Source: Metabacillus schmidteae (lineage in GTDB: Bacteria; Bacillota; Bacilli; Bacillales; Bacillaceae). From it: 64,000 bases of DNA. The DNA is taken from the NCBI RefSeq assembly GCF_903166545.1, contig NZ_CAESCH010000001.1, positions 3,662,001-3,726,000 of the forward strand. Direction: 5' to 3'. The notes beneath the pieces are model-generated. The model did no database searches. It was not told the origin of the DNA and worked only from the letters and a program-made list of their open reading frames with translations. Of the stretch, positions 40,994 to 51,112 are shown one piece after another; the stretch's first letter is position 1, and each line of letters starts with the position of its first letter. A program made the position numbers and the translations under genes.

Positions 40994-42304
40994 TTATTTT
41001 CTTTCTCTAGCAAAGATCTTGATTGGCGTCCCATCAAACTCGAAAGCTGCTCTGATTCTGTTTTCTAAAAATCGCTCATATGAAAAATGCATTAATTCCG
41101 GATCGTTAACAAATACAACAAAAGTAGGCGGTTTTACAGCCACTTGAGCAGTATAGAAGATCTTTAATCGTTTCCCCTTATGTGTAGGTGTTGGGTTCAT
41201 TGCAACAGCATCCATCACGACATCATTTAACACATTTGTTTGTACACGTCTTGAGTGATTTTCACTAGCTAGTATAATGTGTGGCATTAATGTATGGATT
41301 CTTTTTTTCGTTTTTGCAGATAAGAAGACGATTGGAGCGTAGTCTAAAAACTTAAAATGATCACGTATATTCGCCTCAAATTCCTTCATTGTTTTTTCAT
41401 CTTTTTCAACAGCATCCCATTTGTTTACGACAATAACTACAGCCTTGCCTGCTTCATGAGCGTATCCAGCGATATGCTTGTCCTGTTCAATGATTCCTTC
41501 TTCTCCATTTATTACTACCAATATAACATCTGAACGATCAATTGCTTTTAAAGCTCGTAAAACACTATATTTCTCGGTCGTTTCATATACTTTCCCTTTT
41601 TTTCTCATACCCGCTGTATCGATAATTACAAATTCTTGTCCTTCATATTTATAGATTGTATCAATTGCATCCCTAGTCGTTCCTGCAATATCACTAACAA
41701 TTACTCGGTCTTCTCCTAAAATCGCATTAACAAGGGAAGATTTCCCTACATTTGGCCGTCCAATTAAAGAAAACTTTATTGTCGTTTCATCATAATCATC
41801 TGACCCCATATTTTTGAAATGCTTAGCTACTTCATCTAATAAATCTCCCAATCCTAAGCCATGTGATCCTGAAATTGGAAAAGGTTCTCCAAAGCCTAAT
41901 GAATAAAAATCATAAATATTTGCGCGCATTTCCGGGTTATCGACCTTGTTAACTGCTAAAACGACCGGTTTATTTGAACGATATAAAATTTTTGCAACCT
42001 CTTCGTCTGCTGCAGTTACTCCTTCTCGCACATTTGTTAAAAACACAATCACATCGGCTTCTTCAATGGCAATTTCAGCTTGATGTCGTATTTGTGCTAA
42101 AAAAGGTTCATCACCAATATCAATTCCACCTGTATCAATTATGTTAAATTGATAATTTAACCATTCACCGGAACTATAGATTCTATCTCTAGTAACACCT
42201 GGTATATCCTCAACGATTGAAACACGTTCACCGACTATTCGATTAAAGATTGTTGACTTTCCTACGTTCGGTCTTCCTACAATTGCTATTACTGGTTTTG
42301 CCAT
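40994..42304 (-). CDS. der: Ribosome-associated GTPase Der (EngA)
   Basis: Essential GTPase for 50S assembly. 436 aa with two tandem G domains, each with GRPNVGKS (near residues 8-15 and about 182-189), DTGG/DTAG switch II and NKVD/NKWD motifs, then a KH-like C-terminal domain. ATG 42304 follows AAGGTG at six bases; the GTG at 42313 lies in the Shine-Dalgarno. Length equals B. subtilis Der. Confidence 0.97.
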   Translation of the reverse strand: MAKPVIAIVGRPNVGKSTIFNRIVGERVSIVEDIPGVTRDRIYSSGEWLNYQFNIIDTGGIDIGDEPFLAQIRHQAEIAIEEADVIVFLTNVREGVTAADEEVAKILYRSNKPVVLAVNKVDNPEMRANIYDFYSLGFGEPFPISGSHGLGLGDLLDEVAKHFKNMGSDDYDETTIKFSLIGRPNVGKSSLVNAILGEDRVIVSDIAGTTRDAIDTIYKYEGQEFVIIDTAGMRKKGKVYETTEKYSVLRALKAIDRSDVILVVINGEEGIIEQDKHIAGYAHEAGKAVVIVVNKWDAVEKDEKTMKEFEANIRDHFKFLDYAPIVFLSAKTKKRIHTLMPHIILASENHSRRVQTNVLNDVVMDAVAMNPTPTHKGKRLKIFYTAQVAVKPPTFVVFVNDPELMHFSYERFLENRIRAAFEFDGTPIKIFARERK

Positions 42305-42654
42305 ACAATACACCTTCCCTAACTAAATAAACTCATTTTGCAAATAAGTGCAACATTATGGTGATGTTACCTATACAAAAGTTTAATAAAATCTTTCATC
42401 TAACATGAGACTCTCTCTATCTCAAACTAAACAACGAAACTCTATATATGTAGTCATTAGCTTATTTTTCAAATAATAAACTATCACTTCAATGCAAAAT
42501 AGGCTCTTATTAAAAAACGGCTCTCGCCACTTCATTTGAAATAAGACTCTTTCTTCAATTTAATCCTTCAGACTGATCTTATAAAAGAAACCCTTCTAAT
42601 TATTAAGAAGGGCTTAACTTTTATATATTATCAAACATTTCCTTAAATCACAAC
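42305..42654. other. Intergenic region upstream of der
   Basis: Holds the terminator of the YIEGIA pair near its right end (42587-42614) and AT-rich sequence where the der promoter must be. No open frame with a ribosome-binding site and no other structure seen. Confidence 0.45.
42587..42614 (-). terminator. Terminator after the YIEGIA gene pair
   Basis: Minus-strand GCCCTTCT/AGAAGGGT stem with a loop of about eight bases followed by TTTCTTTTAT, about 40 bases after the stop of the small subunit gene. Confidence 0.75.
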
Positions 42655-42843
42655 TTAGTGTTTGACGATGACATACATATCATCACCAATACCGTGTGCG
42701 ATGCCATCTAATATTGCTTCAAGGTTTTTAGCATAGAAATTCATCTCTTCAGTTGTTTTACATATAAAAATTGCTGTCCCACCTGCTGCCTTTGTTTTAT
42801 CTGTTGTTATAATGGCAAGTATATATTTTTCAATCGCACTCAT
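42655..42843 (-). CDS. Small partner subunit of the YIEGIA membrane protein
   Basis: 62 aa, soluble, with no membrane helix; IEKYILAIITTDKTKAAGGTAIFIC is beta-rich, followed by a helix. It overlaps the YIEGIA gene by one base (TAATG), so stoichiometric co-translation is likely. Databases describe this family as the capping complex subunit for YIEGIA; its molecular job is not established. Confidence 0.75.
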   Translation of the reverse strand: MSAIEKYILAIITTDKTKAAGGTAIFICKTTEEMNFYAKNLEAILDGIAHGIGDDMYVIVKH

Positions 42844-43733
42844 TATTCCCCTCCTCGACGATTTGATTTCGCTTCAGACGGCATTCTAATTGCATTTTCA
42901 AGGGTCGGTACATTTCCAATAACGCGAATAGCTTTATCAACATCATGGTCTTGTGGTAAAACAAATACTCCAAGGCGGCCATCTCCGAGATCCCGTTTCG
43001 CTAATGGAACTAATGATGGTTCTCCAGAGTCCCGAACAACACCCAACGCAGTTGAAACATCATGTAATATCGCTTGACGTTGACCTAGATTCGCAATCGT
43101 CGTTCGAGAATTTTCATTTTTGGGTGTTAAAACAAAACCCATTCCATATTTAAGTACTGCTTTTTGTTTATCAGGTATCCCTATATTCATAATATAAATA
43201 TTATCTACAAATAAACCTGCACCTTCAAAATGGGGCTCAACAAATTCAATATCTACAAGGTCCTTCATTCTACTACCTGACATCAATTTACGACATATCA
43301 AAAAACAAACGATCCCAACAATAATAGCTGCATATACATTAATGACTAAATAGGCAAAGGTCGTTAAAAGTGATGTGAAAATAACTAGGTAGTTTCTACT
43401 TTCAAATGCTATAGCAATTCCTTCAATATATGTATTTCCTCTTGGGACCAGCTCATATTCATCTAATACAGTCAGCGTGTTTCTTTCCATATTCCTGACA
43501 TCCCGAAATTGTGATGCAGCAAGAGTCAAAAACGTGATTGCCGTAAAATCTTCCTCCATAATAGAAGGTACAGCAACTGTACCAAGACCTGCAGCAATAA
43601 ACCCCAATGCTATGTGAATAATTTTCCCATGTAAATATGTTGGATATTGCCGGTAATCAGTTCTTAACATATGAAGCCTTGTAAGAACTCCTACTATGAC
43701 ACCAAAGAAAACTGGTAAAGTGTATTCATTCAT
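42843..43733 (-). CDS. yphB: YIEGIA-family membrane protein (YphB)
   Basis: 296 aa. The diagnostic peptide YIEGIA is at residues 102-107. Hydrophobic helices occupy about 5-22, 38-56, 65-75, 113-145, and the C-terminal 130 residues are soluble. In Bacillus it lies between yphA and der. The family is tied to spore-forming Firmicutes; function is unknown to me. Preceded by yphA with one base between stop and start. Confidence 0.8.
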   Translation of the reverse strand: MNEYTLPVFFGVIVGVLTRLHMLRTDYRQYPTYLHGKIIHIALGFIAAGLGTVAVPSIMEEDFTAITFLTLAASQFRDVRNMERNTLTVLDEYELVPRGNTYIEGIAIAFESRNYLVIFTSLLTTFAYLVINVYAAIIVGIVCFLICRKLMSGSRMKDLVDIEFVEPHFEGAGLFVDNIYIMNIGIPDKQKAVLKYGMGFVLTPKNENSRTTIANLGQRQAILHDVSTALGVVRDSGEPSLVPLAKRDLGDGRLGVFVLPQDHDVDKAIRVIGNVPTLENAIRMPSEAKSNRRGGE

Positions 43734-43734
43734 T

Positions 43735-44343
43735 TTATCCTTGTTTCTCCTTTGTTGTTTTTTGCAACTTTCCTATAGAGTTCTCCATCATAATAGTAAG
43801 ATGTTGTACAGCACTCCATAAAAAGATGATGAGACAGCCAATTGACAACATATCTAAAAAGGATTGTGTTCCAAATGTTAATACATCATGAAATTGTCCC
43901 AGAACGATCCAATATAGACATTCTCCTTGACACAGGGAAATTACGTACAAAGAAAATCGTTCAATAGAAGTACGTCCTAAATAAATCGCTAATATACTTA
44001 TGATAAAGCCAATAATAAAACGAACATCAAAAATAAACCAAACTGGATCATAAATTCTAAATAACATAATACCTGAATAAGCAAAGGTGAGTGATAAACT
44101 CGTTAAATAAAATGAAACCAATTTTAACTTATTAAGATTTACAGCCAGATAATATCCTAAAAATAAAAAAAACAATAATGTCATATTGATGGAATAAGTA
44201 GAAATAACTAAATACCACTTACTTAATAAAATCGAAATTAAAATAAAAATACTCACTGTTAAACGTTTTTTATTTTTATCCATCATAAATGTTGTGAAGA
44301 TCCAAACCAACCACATGATCCAATAAAAAAAGATACCTTCCAT
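43735..44343 (-). CDS. yphA: Membrane protein YphA
   Basis: About 202 aa with six or so hydrophobic helices (IFFYWIMWLVWIFTTF, LTVSIFILISILL and so on) and a basic C-terminus. I start it at ATG 44343 with AGGAGG six bases upstream; the frame to 44439 has no signal. First gene of yphA-yphB-small subunit. No functional motif. Confidence 0.8.
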   Translation of the reverse strand: MEGIFFYWIMWLVWIFTTFMMDKNKKRLTVSIFILISILLSKWYLVISTYSINMTLLFFLFLGYYLAVNLNKLKLVSFYLTSLSLTFAYSGIMLFRIYDPVWFIFDVRFIIGFIISILAIYLGRTSIERFSLYVISLCQGECLYWIVLGQFHDVLTFGTQSFLDMLSIGCLIIFLWSAVQHLTIMMENSIGKLQKTTKEKQG

Positions 44344-44473
44344 CTCACTCCTCCTACTATTCCCATTATGTCTATTTCTCATTATGTTTAATCGAATATT
44401 AGAAAAAAATAGTAGGCATGAATGAACGAAAAAAAACAAAAAATGAAATATAACGATTAAAGGGGGAAATAAA

Positions 44474-44605
44474 ATGGGTAAAGACCGTCAAGAAAAAAAA
44501 TTAAGGGAAAGTAAACACGTAGAATCTGATCGAGATCAATCATTAAATTATCCAGGAGCAACAACTTTAGAAGGTCCTGAAGCAGCACGAAAACGTAATA
44601 AATAG
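44474..44605 (+). CDS. ypzI: YpzI-family small protein
   Basis: 43 aa, hydrophilic and strongly charged: starts MGKDRQEKKLRESKH and ends EAARKRNK, with a central SDRDQSLNYPGATTLEG. The ATG follows AAAGGGGGAAATAAA. Matches the short YpzI family found at this place in Bacillus; function unknown, possibly a spore protein. Divergent from yphA. Confidence 0.82.
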   Translation: MGKDRQEKKLRESKHVESDRDQSLNYPGATTLEGPEAARKRNK

Positions 44606-44613
44606 ATTAAAAA

Positions 44614-44645
44614 AGGAGAACCTTATATAAAATAGGTTCTCCTCA
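44614..44645. terminator. Terminator hairpin, first copy, after ypzI
   Basis: GGAGAACC/GGTTCTCC stem with a TTATATAAAATA interior, preceded by an A run. The 29-base sequence GAGAACC...CTCCTC recurs exactly at 44807-44835, 190 bases to the right. Confidence 0.75.
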
Positions 44646-44774
44646 GACTGTTGACAAACGCTCGCTTTCTTCGTTACTCACCTTGCTGCGGTGTGCTCAT
44701 TACCACCCCCGGTAACTCCGCTCCTCACAAGGCTTCGTGCCTCGAAAGCAAGCGTTAGCAATCAGTCTGAGGGG
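44643..44774. repeat. 132-bp palindromic element between the duplicated terminators
   Basis: Terminal inverted repeats of 29 bases (44643-44671 and 44746-44774) match at 24 positions, beginning CCTCAGACTG and ending CAGTCTGAGG. The interior continues the fold with CCTTG/CAAGG, CGG/CCG and TTACC-ACCCCC-GGTAA, so the whole element can form one long stem. It has a higher GC content than the flanks and no reading frame of note. It resembles a non-coding, MITE-like or REP-like insertion. Confidence 0.7.
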
Positions 44775-44806
44775 CTAGCAATGTTACTTTGTCTACATTT
44801 TGATGA

Positions 44807-44835
44807 GAACCTTATATAAAATAGGTTCTCCTCTT
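44807..44835. terminator. Terminator hairpin, second copy, after fni
   Basis: Same 29 bases as the hairpin at 44617-44645. It lies eight bases from the fni stop and probably terminates fni on the minus strand. Confidence 0.7.
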
Positions 44836-44842
44836 ACTTTGT

Positions 44843-45907
<1,065 letters not shown>

Positions 45908-47056
45908 TTATTTTAGTTTTTTTAGTTGATCTCCAATCATCTCTCCTAATTGGAAACCGGAAGATGAATCTTCTTGAGACTGATATTGAATAACGTCTTC
46001 ATCCGTAGCTTTCGTCGCTTCTTCAAGCTCACGAATACTTAATGAAATTCTTTGCTCAGATTCATTAATATCTAAAACTTTCACTTTAACTTCCTGATTT
46101 TCTTCTAATACTTCGTGTGGTGTGCCAATGTGTTTGTTAGAGATTTGCGAAATATGTACAAGTCCCTCTACTCCAGGAAGTATCTCAACAAATGCACCAA
46201 AAGAAACTAAACGTCTCACAACACCGTCTACTACATCACCAATTTGGACTTTTTCTTTAATATTGGCCCATGGTCCAGGTAATGTTTCTTTGATTGATAA
46301 AGAGATTCTTTCATTATCGCGATCAACTGAAAGTACCTTTACAGATACATTTTGTCCTTCTTGTACAACATCAGATGGCTTATCAATATGCTGATGTGAT
46401 AATTGAGAAATATGCACTAAACCATCAATACCGCCGATATCTACAAACGCTCCAAAATCAGTTAAGCGTTGAACAGTTCCATCAATTGTGGAACCAACTT
46501 TAATAGAATCTAAAACTTCAGATTTTTTCTCACTTTGCTCTTTTTCAATAACTGCTCGATGTGATAAAATCACTCGATTCTTCTCTTTGTCTAATTCTAC
46601 TACGATAAGAGAAAGAGTTTTTCCCATATATTCTGAGAAATCTTCTACGAAGTGTGCTTCTACTAAAGATGCAGGAATAAACCCTCTTACTCCTAAATCA
46701 ACGACAAGACCGCCTTTTACGACATCCTTTACATCAGCATGAAATACTTCTTTTGTTTCGTATTTTTTTACAAGTTCATCCCATGCCTTTTCTGCATCAA
46801 TTGCTCGTTTGGATAAAACTAATGCTTCTTCCTCAACTTTTAATACTTTTAATTCAAGTTCATCATTTTCGCTTATGACATCAGAAGCTTTTTCAACATG
46901 TAGGCTTGAAAGCTCACTGATTGGAATGATACCGGAATGCTTACAATTTTCAATTTCTACAATTACCTGTTTTTCCTCGACTTTTGTTACGATTCCTTTA
47001 ACAACATCACCAACTTCAGGTGTATCAACTTGAACACTGTTTAAATCTTCTACCAT
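45908..47056 (-). CDS. ypfD: S1 RNA-binding domain protein, ribosomal protein S1 homolog (YpfD)
   Basis: 382 aa with four S1 (OB-fold) repeats at about 17-83, 101-166, 187-255 and 272-341; the last two have the canonical FGAFVDI-x-G-x-x-GLVHISQ signature. Shorter than E. coli S1, and Bacillus ribosomes do not stably carry it, so the exact role in RNA binding is uncertain. ATG 47056 follows AGGAGG; the frame to 47116 lacks a signal. Confidence 0.93.
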   Translation of the reverse strand: MVEDLNSVQVDTPEVGDVVKGIVTKVEEKQVIVEIENCKHSGIIPISELSSLHVEKASDVISENDELELKVLKVEEEALVLSKRAIDAEKAWDELVKKYETKEVFHADVKDVVKGGLVVDLGVRGFIPASLVEAHFVEDFSEYMGKTLSLIVVELDKEKNRVILSHRAVIEKEQSEKKSEVLDSIKVGSTIDGTVQRLTDFGAFVDIGGIDGLVHISQLSHQHIDKPSDVVQEGQNVSVKVLSVDRDNERISLSIKETLPGPWANIKEKVQIGDVVDGVVRRLVSFGAFVEILPGVEGLVHISQISNKHIGTPHEVLEENQEVKVKVLDINESEQRISLSIRELEEATKATDEDVIQYQSQEDSSSGFQLGEMIGDQLKKLK

Positions 47057-47149
47057 TTCAATTACCTCCTTGTCAAAACCTGAGCGACTTTTGATTAACT
47101 TTATGTAAGATTTCATTTTATTTATAAATAAAAGAGTTTTCCTCCCCCT

Positions 47150-47182
47150 AAAAATAAAATGAAAAATCCCTTCATTTTAAAC
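47150..47182 (-). terminator. Possible terminator between plsC-like gene and ypfD
   Basis: AT-rich AAAATGAA/TTCATTTT stem around a GGGATTT loop, followed on the minus strand by TTTATTTTTAG. The stem is weak, so partial readthrough is likely. Confidence 0.45.
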
Positions 47183-47228
47183 TTCTAATAAATGATACTT
47201 TTTGTCAAGCAAGAAGTCTTCAATTCCT

Positions 47229-47804
47229 TTACTTTTGAAGTAGTTTATTTATTTCTTCCATAATAATACTTGTCATTTCTTCAGCATTTATTTTTTTCTC
47301 GCGATATTCTTCCATGTTTATAGGTTTACCATAAACAACCCGTAGAGTGCGAAAAGATTTATATGGTCCAATTATAGCACATGGAACAACAGCAGCAGTA
47401 GACCGAAGTGCAAAGAATCCAGCACCAGCTTGTCCTTTTCCCAGTTTTCCATCTTTACTCCTTGTTCCCTCCGGAAACACCCCTAATACATGACCCTCTT
47501 TTAACACTTTAAGACCTGCCCGGATTGCTTCACGGTCTCCTCCACCGCGCTTCACAGGAAAAGTTCCAAAGTTGGTTAATAATTGCTTTAATACCGGTAC
47601 TTTAAAAAGTTCTGCTTTCGCCATAAATAATACTTTTCTTGGCGCAGTTACTCCAACTACCGGAGGATCAAAATTACTTATGTGATTTGTACAAAGTAAT
47701 ACTCCACCTTCTTTGGGAAAGTGCTCCAATCCCTCAACTTTAATACGATATGTTGGTTTTAATAAGCCTGCAACAACTGACCTTGCAAAAGGATATAATG
47801 ACAC
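47229..47804 (-). CDS. plsC: 1-acyl-sn-glycerol-3-phosphate acyltransferase (PlsC family)
   Basis: Transfers an acyl chain to lysophosphatidic acid at the membrane. 191 aa; catalytic NHISNFD (the H-x4-D motif, His near 39), GTFPVKRGG, and FPEGTRSKDGKL. It lies four bases after cmk. B. subtilis has no acyltransferase at this place, so the insertion is a difference from that gene order. Confidence 0.9.
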   Translation of the reverse strand: MSLYPFARSVVAGLLKPTYRIKVEGLEHFPKEGGVLLCTNHISNFDPPVVGVTAPRKVLFMAKAELFKVPVLKQLLTNFGTFPVKRGGGDREAIRAGLKVLKEGHVLGVFPEGTRSKDGKLGKGQAGAGFFALRSTAAVVPCAIIGPYKSFRTLRVVYGKPINMEEYREKKINAEEMTSIIMEEINKLLQK

Positions 47805-47808
47805 GATA

Positions 47809-48483
47809 TCAAAGCCTTTCTTCTATATAGTCTTCTATTTTTTTTACGACCTGTTGAATAGATAAAGCAGTGGTGTCAAGTTCTATTGCATCCTCTGCCT
47901 TTTTTAGAGGTGCAATCTCTCTTTCAGAATCAAGCTTATCACGATTCGCAATTTCTTGTTTAAGTTGTTCAAGATTTGATTCATATCCTTTTTTTACATT
48001 TTCATCATGTCGTCTTTTAGCTCTTTCTTCAACAGAAGCCCTTAGAAAGATTTTAAGTTCAGCTTCAGGTAGTACATGGGTACCTATATCTCGGCCATCC
48101 ATTACTACACCACCTTCTGAAGCAAGGAGGCGCTGACGCTTTAACATTTCTTCCCTCACTAATGGGTGCATGGCAACATATGAAACATGATTTGTTACTT
48201 CATTTGTACGAATCACTTCTGTAACATCCTCGGTATTCACTTTAACAATTTGTCCATTGTCAGATGGAAAAAGCTCAATTGTAATTTGTGACAGCACATC
48301 GGCTACTTGCTGCTCATTTCTTAAATCCACACCTTCTTGTAATGCTTTATACGTTAGCGCACGATACATCGCACCAGTATCTATATATATATATGAGTAA
48401 TCTTCTGCTATTATTTTTGCAACTGTACTTTTTCCTGCTGCAGCTGGTCCATCAATTGCAACAGATATTTTTTTCAATGTCAT
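47809..48483 (-). CDS. cmk: Cytidylate kinase
   Basis: Phosphorylates CMP and dCMP. 224 aa; P-loop GPAAAGKST at the N-terminus, [14 protein letters not shown], and MDGRDIGT. Start at ATG 48483 with GGAGG five bases upstream; length equals the B. subtilis protein. Heads cmk-plsC. Confidence 0.96.
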   Translation of the reverse strand: MTLKKISVAIDGPAAAGKSTVAKIIAEDYSYIYIDTGAMYRALTYKALQEGVDLRNEQQVADVLSQITIELFPSDNGQIVKVNTEDVTEVIRTNEVTNHVSYVAMHPLVREEMLKRQRLLASEGGVVMDGRDIGTHVLPEAELKIFLRASVEERAKRRHDENVKKGYESNLEQLKQEIANRDKLDSEREIAPLKKAEDAIELDTTALSIQQVVKKIEDYIEERL

Positions 48484-48649
48484 TGTTTCCTCCAAATAGG
48501 TTTTTAGTCTAGTAGTTTCTTGTTAGTATCAATAGTACATATTTGGCAACCCTTTACTACTATTCTTAAGATTTTTATGAAATCTTTGTTTAATTACTAG
48601 CTATCATTTTTAACTATATCTCCAAAATCTTCATATAAAAAATAACAAA

Positions 48650-48677
48650 TAAATGAAGCAGGTCAAGGTCACCTGCA
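48650..48677 (-). terminator. Possible terminator after ypfB
   Basis: GCAGGT/ACCTGC stem with a seven-base loop just downstream of the ypfB stop. The following run (TTCATTTATTTG) is only moderately T-rich. Confidence 0.5.
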
Positions 48678-48682
48678 TCTGT

Positions 48683-48859
48683 TTATTGACTAAATGTTTC
48701 CAGCCACTCAGTTATAGTCATTTTATTTACACCTTCATATTGAACAACGCGAGAAAGGTAAGGTTGTACATGAGAATTTTGTATTAATAGCTGTGCACAA
48801 ACCAGTGCTATAAATTGGATAACTATTAATTTAATTAATATGCGTTCAACTCGTTCCAA
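48683..48859 (-). CDS. ypfB: YpfB-family (DUF5359) small membrane protein
   Basis: 58 aa small protein from TTG 48859 to the stop at 48683. One N-terminal hydrophobic helix (ILIKLIVIQFIALVCAQLL), then a short polar C-terminus with YEGVNKMTITEWLETFSQ. GGAG lies ten bases upstream; an in-frame stop just above rules out a longer form. Position between ypfA and cmk matches B. subtilis ypfB. Confidence 0.75.
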   Translation of the reverse strand: MERVERILIKLIVIQFIALVCAQLLIQNSHVQPYLSRVVQYEGVNKMTITEWLETFSQ

Positions 48860-48910
48860 TACGATTCAACTCCGGCATTTTCTTACTAGTATGGTTAAAA
48901 ATACCGAGTA

Positions 48911-49570
48911 TTATTCTTCAATAAGCCCTTTTCTACGCAATTGAATTTGTTGATTAAAACAAAATTGAAGTAAAATTTGTCTTGTCTCTTCATTTATATC
49001 AAGAAATTGGATTGGAGCCTTTACGAATAGCTCATGATCTCCTGGCATGATTCGAATAATCTTCCCCTTAACCTTTATGTATTCCATTTGATCTTTATGA
49101 AAGGGAAGAGCAAACCAAATCATAATTTCTTGATCTTTTTTTAGTTTTGTTGTTTTAGGAAGAAGAAGAGCTGTCCCACCGGCACTTATATCTGAAGTTA
49201 CAGCTGTAAAAGCTTCAAATTCATTCTCTTTTGGATGTATAGCAACATCTAAGTTCGTATTAATTCTAACAAACTGTCTTCTTTGTATACGGATAAGCTG
49301 ATTATCACCAGGATATGTTAATGAAATCATTGGAATATTTTCCTTTGATCGACCTGTAACTTCTGTTTGAAATCGATATACATTATCGTTAGTTACAAAA
49401 GAAGCATTTAACTCAGTTCCAATAATTAAAAAAGCTGTACGGCCTGTTTCTAGGTTAATGGGATAATCAATAAAAAGCTTATTACCTTTTCTTTCAACAA
49501 GCTTACATTTTAATCTTTCTAATTTTTCACCTTTTGTTTCTAAAGTAATGACATCCCCAATTTTCAGCAC
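48911..49570 (-). CDS. ypfA: c-di-GMP-binding PilZ protein YpfA (DgrA/MotI)
   Basis: Receptor for cyclic di-GMP that in B. subtilis brakes the flagellar motor by binding MotA. 219 aa: N-terminal YcgR-like domain (about 1-95) and C-terminal PilZ domain (about 96-212) with the ligand motifs RIQRRQFVR (RxxxR) and SDISAGG. I start at GTG 49570, which aligns with MotI; the frame to 49642 adds a tail with no Shine-Dalgarno. Confidence 0.86.
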   Translation of the reverse strand: MLKIGDVITLETKGEKLERLKCKLVERKGNKLFIDYPINLETGRTAFLIIGTELNASFVTNDNVYRFQTEVTGRSKENIPMISLTYPGDNQLIRIQRRQFVRINTNLDVAIHPKENEFEAFTAVTSDISAGGTALLLPKTTKLKKDQEIMIWFALPFHKDQMEYIKVKGKIIRIMPGDHELFVKAPIQFLDINEETRQILLQFCFNQQIQLRRKGLIEE

Positions 49571-49756
49571 ATTATCACTCTTTCTAAGTACTCTCTTTCT
49601 TATTAAAGCATGGACAATACCGTTGCGCAAGAGACAATTCAATATTAAACTTTTGTTTGGTATCGGTTTTGAATCACAAAATAATACTTCTTAAAATGTA
49701 ATAAAACACGAGGAAGATACACCACTTTTTTTAAAAATGGGTATCCTCCTCATGTT

Positions 49757-51097
49757 TTATATTTCTTGAAAAATCGGCTCCGGATTTTTCAACATTTCCA
49801 CTTTTTCTTCTGTGTTATTATCAGCATTAATAAAGATTCGATACGTATCATTCTCAATCGTTCCTAAAAATTCATAACAGAGAACTTCCTCACCAAACTC
49901 ATTTAAAATGAGCGCTAGACGATCTTCGTGAACTTCAAGACTTGGGTTGAGCATTTTCGAAGCTTCTGCCTTTGAAATCTTCGGTTTTGTAATTTCCCGC
50001 TGTTTGTGTGCAGCAAGGTAGTCTCTTGCTGAAAAACCAATTACCTCACCATTGTCCAAAGCTACTTTCATTCGTATCGAATCCGGGTAGACTCTTACAC
50101 CATCAATAATAGATACAAATGTGAAAACACCAACATTATCATATTGTGCACTTTCAAATAGATCTAAATCTTCAAAACCGTGTTTTTTTAGAAAATCACT
50201 TGCATGTTCAGTAGCTTGATTAAGACTTATTTCTTTCTTTTTTATTTCTCTATTTTGAACTAAGTAAATTGGATATCCGCCTTTTTTTGTAATATCCATA
50301 TTAATATCAACTTTCTGCTCTTTATCATCCATTGACACGCTATAAAACCCAAAATCTGAACCTTCGCCATTTTCGGTTACTTTAATATCGGCTACCTCAT
50401 TTTCAACAAACTTCTTAGCGACTGCTTCCGCTTCTTTTTTACTTATTTCTTTACCTTCCAGCTTTTCAAAGCCGGCGTCAGTCTTCATCGATGTTTTTGT
50501 TGCACCAAAATCAGCTTCAGAGTAGCTTTCCACATTTTTTTCAACTGTTTTGAGACCATCAATAATTGTGTTGTCCGCTTGTTTTTGTCCTGATGCTAAT
50601 GCAAGTTCAACATCCATCCACCTTAAATTATTGTTTAGTACAAGGTTTTGGACATTACGTAACTCTTTCTGAATATCAGCTGCATTTGTATACATAGATT
50701 TTAGCGTTTCATATTCTTTTTCTGTTAAAGGATCTTTTTCAAGATCACGAACAGCTGCACGATAACTAAAATCACTTATTCCTGCTAAAAACTCTTCAGT
50801 CTTGTTAAATGGCATTAGTGCTAATGGTAGTTGTCCAACATCAGATTGTGCTTCAGACGTAATTCTCCATACATCAGCTAGTGCCGGTGACAAGGACTTT
50901 CTTGAATTCATTGCCAGAGTAGCACCTATTTTGTCATGCAGTTGATCAACTCGATACGATAAATCATGAAATGCACGCTGATAACTGTTTTCCGCTTGAA
51001 TTAATACTGCATTTTTCTCTTGATGTTCTTTATATCCCCAGTAAGCGGAACCGATGACCGCTACTGATAAAACGCCGATTAAAATTCCACGTATCAT
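49757..51097 (-). CDS. ypeB: Germination protein YpeB
   Basis: 446 aa partner required for SleB stability and localisation in the dormant spore. N-terminal membrane anchor (MIRGILIGVLSVAVIGSAYW), a helical N-terminal domain with Tyr/Trp-rich segments, then three PepSY-like domains in about 210-440, for example KEAEAVAKKFV and LNQATEHASDFLKK. Lies 15 bases after sleB in the same operon. Confidence 0.95.
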   Translation of the reverse strand: MIRGILIGVLSVAVIGSAYWGYKEHQEKNAVLIQAENSYQRAFHDLSYRVDQLHDKIGATLAMNSRKSLSPALADVWRITSEAQSDVGQLPLALMPFNKTEEFLAGISDFSYRAAVRDLEKDPLTEKEYETLKSMYTNAADIQKELRNVQNLVLNNNLRWMDVELALASGQKQADNTIIDGLKTVEKNVESYSEADFGATKTSMKTDAGFEKLEGKEISKKEAEAVAKKFVENEVADIKVTENGEGSDFGFYSVSMDDKEQKVDINMDITKKGGYPIYLVQNREIKKKEISLNQATEHASDFLKKHGFEDLDLFESAQYDNVGVFTFVSIIDGVRVYPDSIRMKVALDNGEVIGFSARDYLAAHKQREITKPKISKAEASKMLNPSLEVHEDRLALILNEFGEEVLCYEFLGTIENDTYRIFINADNNTEEKVEMLKNPEPIFQEI

Positions 51098-51112
51098 AAG
51101 TTGTCACCCCTT

